A stretch of DNA of 39,368 nt. Source: Streptomyces roseus (GTDB lineage: Bacteria; Actinomycetota; Actinomycetes; Streptomycetales; Streptomycetaceae). The notes beneath the pieces are model-generated. The model made no database searches and was not told the origin of the DNA. It was given only the letters and a program-made list of their open reading frames with translations. A program made the translations under genes and the position numbers. Below are positions 33,450 through 39,368 of this stretch, in pieces; position 1 is the first letter of the stretch, and every line of letters begins with the position of its first letter. The stretch lies in NCBI RefSeq assembly GCF_001044425.1, contig NZ_LFML01000069.1:1-39368 (forward strand). The letters run 5' to 3'.

Positions 33450-34445
33450 ATGGCCGACTCCCGTACACGCACCGCACGGAACCAGGACAGTGAGACCCGC
33501 TACACGGTGTGGGTGGCCCTCGCGGCCAATCTCGTCATCTCCGTGGCCAAGGCGGTCGGCGGCGTCATCGCCGGCTCGCCCGCGCTGCTGTCCGAGGCGG
33601 CCCACTCGGTCGCCGACAGCCTGAACGAGGTGTTCCTGCTGGCGTCGGTCAAGCGCAGCCGCCGTCCGGCCGACCGGCGCCACCCCTTCGGATACGGCAA
33701 GGAGCGCTTCTTCTGGTCCCTGCTCGCAGCCGTCGGCATCTTCGTCACCGGCGGCTGCTTCTCGGTGTTCCAGGGCATCGAGGCGTTCCGCTCCGGCCCT
33801 TCCGAGTCCCACGAGGGGTATCTGATCGGCTTCGTGGTGCTGTTCGTGGCGCTGCTCGCCGAGGGGGCCTCGCTGGCCCGTGCGGTCCGCCAGGTCCGGC
33901 GGGAGGCCGCGGCCGCCGGCCACGGCATGGGCGAGGAGATCCGGACGGGACGGGACCCGGCCCTGCGGACGGTCCTCGCGGAGGACAGCACGGCCTGCGC
34001 GGGCGTGCTGCTGGCCATGGCGGGGATGGGACTGCACCTTTGGACCGGGCAGGTGGCCTACGAGGCGTCCGCGTCCATCCTGATCGGCGTCCTGCTCGTC
34101 TACGTGGCGTTCACCCTCGGCAAGGGCGCACGGGCCCAGCTGATCGGCGAGGCGGCCGACCCCGGGATGCAGCGCGAGGTACGCGAGCTGCTGGGGCAGC
34201 AGCCGGAGATCGACTCGGTGCCGTCGCTGCTGACGATGCGCCTGGGCCCGGATTCGGCGCTGCTGGCCGCGAGCATCGACCTGACGCCCGGGTATGACAG
34301 CGAGACCGTGGAGGACGCCATGGTCCGCATCAAGAAGGAGCTGAAGACGCGCTGGCCCGAACTGGACCAGGTGTTCCTCGACGTCACGGACGCCGCGGCG
34401 GCGCGCCGCACGGCCGCCCGGGGCCGGCACGCCACGGGCGCCTGA
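33450..34445 (+). CDS. Cation diffusion facilitator (CDF) transporter
   Basis: 331 residues from the ATG at 33450; a GTG six codons earlier is possible. Membrane segments carry the CDF pattern LVISVAKAVGGVIAGSPALLSEAAHSVADSLNE at the N-terminus, where His and Asp of HSVAD are metal ligands. RRPADRRHPFGYGKERFFW follows, and the equivalent second ligand region is EDSTACAGVLLA. A cytoplasmic C-terminal domain (residues 240-310) is present. It likely exports Zn, Fe or Mn by proton exchange. A link to KatG and redox stress is contextual only. Confidence 0.88.
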   Translation: MADSRTRTARNQDSETRYTVWVALAANLVISVAKAVGGVIAGSPALLSEAAHSVADSLNEVFLLASVKRSRRPADRRHPFGYGKERFFWSLLAAVGIFVTGGCFSVFQGIEAFRSGPSESHEGYLIGFVVLFVALLAEGASLARAVRQVRREAAAAGHGMGEEIRTGRDPALRTVLAEDSTACAGVLLAMAGMGLHLWTGQVAYEASASILIGVLLVYVAFTLGKGARAQLIGEAADPGMQREVRELLGQQPEIDSVPSLLTMRLGPDSALLAASIDLTPGYDSETVEDAMVRIKKELKTRWPELDQVFLDVTDAAAARRTAARGRHATGA

Positions 34446-34460
34446 GCGCGTGCCGGACCG

Positions 34461-34496
34461 GCCCCGGAGCCTGAGGCGGCGGACTCAGGTCGGGGC
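34461..34496. terminator. Imperfect hairpin between CDF and CBM48 genes
   Basis: An outer GCCCCG / CGGGGC stem and an inner CCTGAG / CTCAGG stem with an 8-base loop lie between the two convergent genes. Confidence 0.6.
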
Positions 34497-34507
34497 AGGG
34501 GGCGGGA

Positions 34508-34783
34508 TCAGGTCTGCAGGCGGCAGTTGGGGCCGTCGTGGCCGTCCGCGGACTCGTCGTTGAACCAGTAGTCGCCCGCCGCGAGGTAGCGGAAGGAGTG
34601 GGTGACCTTGGCGGGGAGCGCGACCGTGACCGCCCGCGTGCCGTCGGGGCGGGATTCGAGCACGTGGGAGCCGGGCTGCCACCCGTTGAACGTCCCCACC
34701 ACGCTGACCGGCCCGGGCGGGTCCCCTTCGGGCAGGACGAAGGTGACCTCGGTGGCGTTCTTTCGACGCTGTCTTTCCAGCAC
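34508..34783 (-). CDS. CBM48/isoamylase early-set domain protein
   Basis: About 91 residues from the GTG at 34783, which has GAAGGAG 9 bases upstream; the in-frame ATG at 34822 lacks a spaced ribosome site. The protein is a single glycogen-binding-type beta sandwich: TEVTFVLPEGDPPGPVSVVG, FNGWQPGSHVL, RAVTVALPAKVTHSFRYLA and DYWFNDESADG. Stand-alone CBM48 proteins are small carbohydrate-binding or regulatory modules; no catalytic part is present. It is divergent from katG. Confidence 0.85.
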   Translation of the reverse strand: MLERQRRKNATEVTFVLPEGDPPGPVSVVGTFNGWQPGSHVLESRPDGTRAVTVALPAKVTHSFRYLAAGDYWFNDESADGHDGPNCRLQT

Positions 34784-34900
34784 GGACAACAGCTCCTTCT
34801 CAGGGTCGGGAGAGGGAGCCATCCTGGCGGTCCGGCCGGGCGCCGCGCCGCGACCCGCCGCAGCGCCCGCAGCATCACCCGTCCGGGTCGATCCCGTTGG

Positions 34901-34926
34901 TCCTAAAACCCTTTTTCCCTAATTCC
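34901..34926. promoter_or_regulatory. AT-rich patch between CBM48 and katG genes
   Basis: A short block of A and T tracts (CCTAAAACCC, TTTTTCCCTAATT) stands out in a very GC-rich region, 114 bases before katG. It may hold a promoter or a redox-regulator site for katG, but no known consensus could be fitted. Confidence 0.3.
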
Positions 34927-35039
34927 GCGGAGGCCGCGAGAGTTCTGCGTGTTCGCGTGGCAGCGCGCTCCGCGGTGCGCGACCATACGGACGCCCCGCA
35001 GTCAGCCGCGGAAATCACGAGACAGGAAGAAGGGCGCAC

Positions 35040-37229
<2,190 letters not shown>

Positions 37230-37237
37230 GTCCGGCG

Positions 37238-37271
37238 CGGCTTCGCCCCCGGCCGGCCGGGGGCGAAGCCG
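37238..37271. terminator. Bidirectional hairpin between katG and phosphatase genes
   Basis: CGGCTTCGCCCCCGGC pairs with its exact complement around a CG centre, giving about 14 to 15 bp of stem between convergent genes. Confidence 0.9.
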
Positions 37272-37278
37272 TCGGCCG

Positions 37279-39288
37279 TCAATACGGCGGCACCTGGATG
37301 TCCAGGACGCACACGTCGTCCCGTCCGGCGGGCCGCAGTTCCGCCAGGACGCGCGCCAGCGGATCCTGGCACGACCCGCCCATGGCCTCGGCGGCGGCCG
37401 CGGCCAGCCGGCCGAGACCGTGGTCCATGCTCTCCCCCGGCACCTCGACCAAGCCGTCGGTGTACAGGATCAGGTGATCGCCGGGCTCCAGCTCCAGCGT
37501 CTCCTGTCCGTACACGGCGTCGGCCCACGCCCCGAGGAGGATTCCTTCCGGCGGCGGGAGGAAGCGCGCCTCACCGCCGCGCACCAGCAAGGGCGGTGGG
37601 TGCCCCGCCCGTACCCACGCGAGGCGCCGCTCCTCGGGCCAGTAACGGGCCATGATCATGGTGGCCGTGGCGGCGGAGGACATCCCGGCGGCCGTGTGCA
37701 GGAGCAGCGTGTTGAGCCGGGCCATGGCGTCCGGCAGCGCCGAGCCGGTGATGATCATGCCCTTGGCGGTGAATCGCAGCTGGGCCATGGTCCCGACGGC
37801 GTCCAGTCCGTGGCCCGCCACGTCCCCTACCACGAACAGGGCGCTGCGGTCCGGGAGTTCGATGGCGCTGTACCAGTCGCCTCCGACGTTCACCCCGCTG
37901 TCGGAGGGCATGTACGCAATGTCGACGCGCAGCCCCACCAACTCGATCGACTGCTCCGGGACGGGCAGGAGTGCGTGCTGGAGGCGGGCGGCGATGGCCC
38001 GTTCGGCCTTGAGCACGCCCCGCTGGACGAGGTTGGCCCGCTCGCTCGCCCCCAGGGCGAGCTCGGCGTCCCGCTGGGGCGAGAGGTCCTGGAAGAAGCC
38101 GTGCACCTCCACCGGGGCGCCGAGGGCGTCGGTCTCGGCTTCGGCCACGATGCGCAGGTGTCGGACCCCGCCGTCGGTGGTGATGCGGAAGGGCTGGTCG
38201 ATCGGTGCCCCTTCGCCCAGCAGGCGCTGCACGGCCTCGGCGAGCGCCGGCAGGTCGTCCGGCACGAGGTGGTGCGGGAGTTCCTCCAGGGTCATGGGGC
38301 CCTGCCCGGGCGCGCGGTCGAAGATCGCGTACACCTGCTCGGACCAGTTGATCGTGTCCGTGGTCAGGTTCCAGTCAGCCCAGCCGAGATTGCCCAGGCG
38401 TTGCAGGGCGGCGAGGCGGCTCGCCTCGCGCGCACCGGCGTCGTGGCGGATCCAGGAGACGATCAGCCGGCCGGCCAGCCGTGTCGCCCGTACGGAGTAG
38501 ACGGACGTCGCGGGGATCCCGGCCACCACTTCACGGTACGAGAACGGCTCTCCCTCGTACGTGCTCCCGGTCTCCAGCGCGTCGAGGTAGCCGTACCACA
38601 GGGGTGTTCCGGCGACGGTGGGGTAGGTCTCCAGCACCCGCCGGCCCACGAGCTCCTTCCCGCGACGCCCCGCCACGTCCACCGACTCCGGAGCCGCGGC
38701 CTCGATGCGGTAGTCCTCCACCTCGCCCGTGGGCGAGCGCAGCGGCGAGAGGAGGATCGCCGCACCGGAGAGCACGTCGAAGATCTTCTGGACCGCGGTC
38801 ACCTCCCAGTCCCCCGGAGCACCCTCGCGGTGCTCCACGAGGCGCAGGGACCCGCCGCACAGTCGTACGGCCTGGAGCAGCAGCTCCCGCTGGGCCGCGT
38901 CGAAGGGGCCGGACTCGGCCCGGAGGAATCCGATGGCCCCGCTGACGCGCCCCTCGCCCGGCAGGGGGAGCCACGCGCGGGTGGGCCACCGCCGGGGCGG
39001 GCCGATGAGCCGGTAGGCCTCGGCGTCCCGCTCCGGGTCCTCCAGCCAGCACGGCCGGCCCGAGGTGATCACTTCCACGGCCGCGACGCCGGCCACCGGC
39101 GGGATGTCCTGCCACTGCGCGGCCAGCATCGCGTCGATCCCGGTGTGCCCGACGAGCCCCAGCCGCCCGCTCTCGTCCAGCCGGTAGATCATCACCCCGT
39201 CCACCCCGAGCGGGTCGCGGAGCGCCGCGTGCAGGATGCCCGCGGTGTCCTGCGGGCCCCGGGCGCCCGCGAGCGAGGCGGCCAGGCG
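37279..39288 (-). CDS. GAF-PAS-SpoIIE/PP2C-type serine phosphatase (5' end lost)
   Basis: At least 641 residues from the first usable start (GTG at 39204). Upstream codons still look like family sequence (RLAASLAGARG, TAGILHAALRDPLG) back to about 39288, so the true N-terminus is missing. Order: GAF (to about residue 130), a PAS-like domain (about 135-260), a PAS/PAC domain (about 270-380; WADWNLTTDTINWSEQVYAIF), then SpoIIE/PP2C phosphatase (VGGDWYSAIEL, VGDVAGHGLDAVG, ILYTDGLVEV, DDVCVLDIQV), with metal-binding Asp residues intact. Such proteins dephosphorylate anti-anti-sigma factors to control stress sigma factors. Beyond 39288 the sequence turns into an unrelated gene fragment. Confidence 0.85.
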   Translation of the reverse strand, partial: RLAASLAGARGPQDTAGILHAALRDPLGVDGVMIYRLDESGRLGLVGHTGIDAMLAAQWQDIPPVAGVAAVEVITSGRPCWLEDPERDAEAYRLIGPPRRWPTRAWLPLPGEGRVSGAIGFLRAESGPFDAAQRELLLQAVRLCGGSLRLVEHREGAPGDWEVTAVQKIFDVLSGAAILLSPLRSPTGEVEDYRIEAAAPESVDVAGRRGKELVGRRVLETYPTVAGTPLWYGYLDALETGSTYEGEPFSYREVVAGIPATSVYSVRATRLAGRLIVSWIRHDAGAREASRLAALQRLGNLGWADWNLTTDTINWSEQVYAIFDRAPGQGPMTLEELPHHLVPDDLPALAEAVQRLLGEGAPIDQPFRITTDGGVRHLRIVAEAETDALGAPVEVHGFFQDLSPQRDAELALGASERANLVQRGVLKAERAIAARLQHALLPVPEQSIELVGLRVDIAYMPSDSGVNVGGDWYSAIELPDRSALFVVGDVAGHGLDAVGTMAQLRFTAKGMIITGSALPDAMARLNTLLLHTAAGMSSAATATMIMARYWPEERRLAWVRAGHPPPLLVRGGEARFLPPPEGILLGAWADAVYGQETLELEPGDHLILYTDGLVEVPGESMDHGLGRLAAAAAEAMGGSCQDPLARVLAELRPAGRDDVCVLDIQVPPY

Positions 39289-39368
39289 GGCGTCTCCAGC
39301 CGCTGGGGCGCCTTCCTCGACTCCACGCTCGACCGGGTGGCCGACGCGGCGATCTTCGGCGGCCTCGC
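39283..39368 (+). pseudogene. Internal fragment of a phosphatidylinositol-phosphate synthase (PgsA-like) gene
   Basis: In the frame containing 39301, the plus strand reads SSRWGAFLDSTLDRVADAAI and then FGGL to the edge. This is the core of CDP-alcohol phosphatidyltransferases, with the second half of the signature, G-x3-D-x3-D, and it closely matches actinobacterial PgsA. The upstream half (DG-x2-AR and about 70 residues before it) is absent, because those bases code for the phosphatase on the other strand. The gene is therefore cut at its 5' side and runs off the window. Confidence 0.7.

Overview
The window is very GC-rich DNA with strong G/C bias at third codon positions, many GTG starts and U-less GC hairpin terminators. 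Together with the gene families present (SpoIIE-type phosphatase, VOC plus AraC pair, ROK regulator, CDGSH protein, catalase-peroxidase stress genes) this points to a Streptomyces or close relative. No tRNA, rRNA, CRISPR array, insertion sequence or integrase was seen.

Bases 1-17041 hold a tightly coupled, probably single-transcript biosynthetic operon on the plus strand. Two multidomain iterative-type polyketide/PUFA-like synthases come first. One, cut by the left edge, is FMN-barrel x2 - KS - AT - ACP - KR. The other is KS - AT - DH - phosphopantetheinyl transferase. They are followed by a free ACP, an alpha/beta hydrolase, a GT1 glycosyltransferase, a methyltransferase with an unknown N-terminal half, and a degenerate galactokinase-like protein. 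Most neighbouring genes overlap by a few bases. The enoyl-reductase-like barrel (PfaD role) and the PPTase (PfaE role) are fused to the synthases, so the locus looks like a condensed PUFA/heterocyst-glycolipid-type synthase making a lipid chain that is then released, methylated and glycosylated. The product is not predictable from sequence.

Bases 17110-21850 hold a secreted phosphoesterase, a secreted CAP-domain protein, a convergent ROK regulator whose stop codon shares one palindrome with the CAP gene, a VOC protein with a truncated AraC regulator, and a 33-residue membrane peptide.

Bases 22057-27740 hold a two-component system followed by a MacB/LolD-type ABC exporter. Three phased CCGATAC repeats precede the exporter and may be the response regulator's binding sites.

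Bases 27862-29792 (minus strand) hold a two-gene cyclodipeptide pathway: an NYH-type cyclodipeptide synthase overlapping a CYP121-like P450 by ATGA.

Bases 30012-39288 are a stress-type gene set: two small or membrane proteins, a DJ-1/PfpI protein, two paralogous hypothetical proteins, a CDGSH protein, a cation diffusion facilitator, a CBM48 protein, KatG, and a GAF/PAS/SpoIIE phosphatase. In the last 85 bases the phosphatase reading gives way to what looks like an internal piece of a phosphatidylinositol-phosphate synthase gene on the plus strand, so the right edge is a rearrangement or assembly junction.
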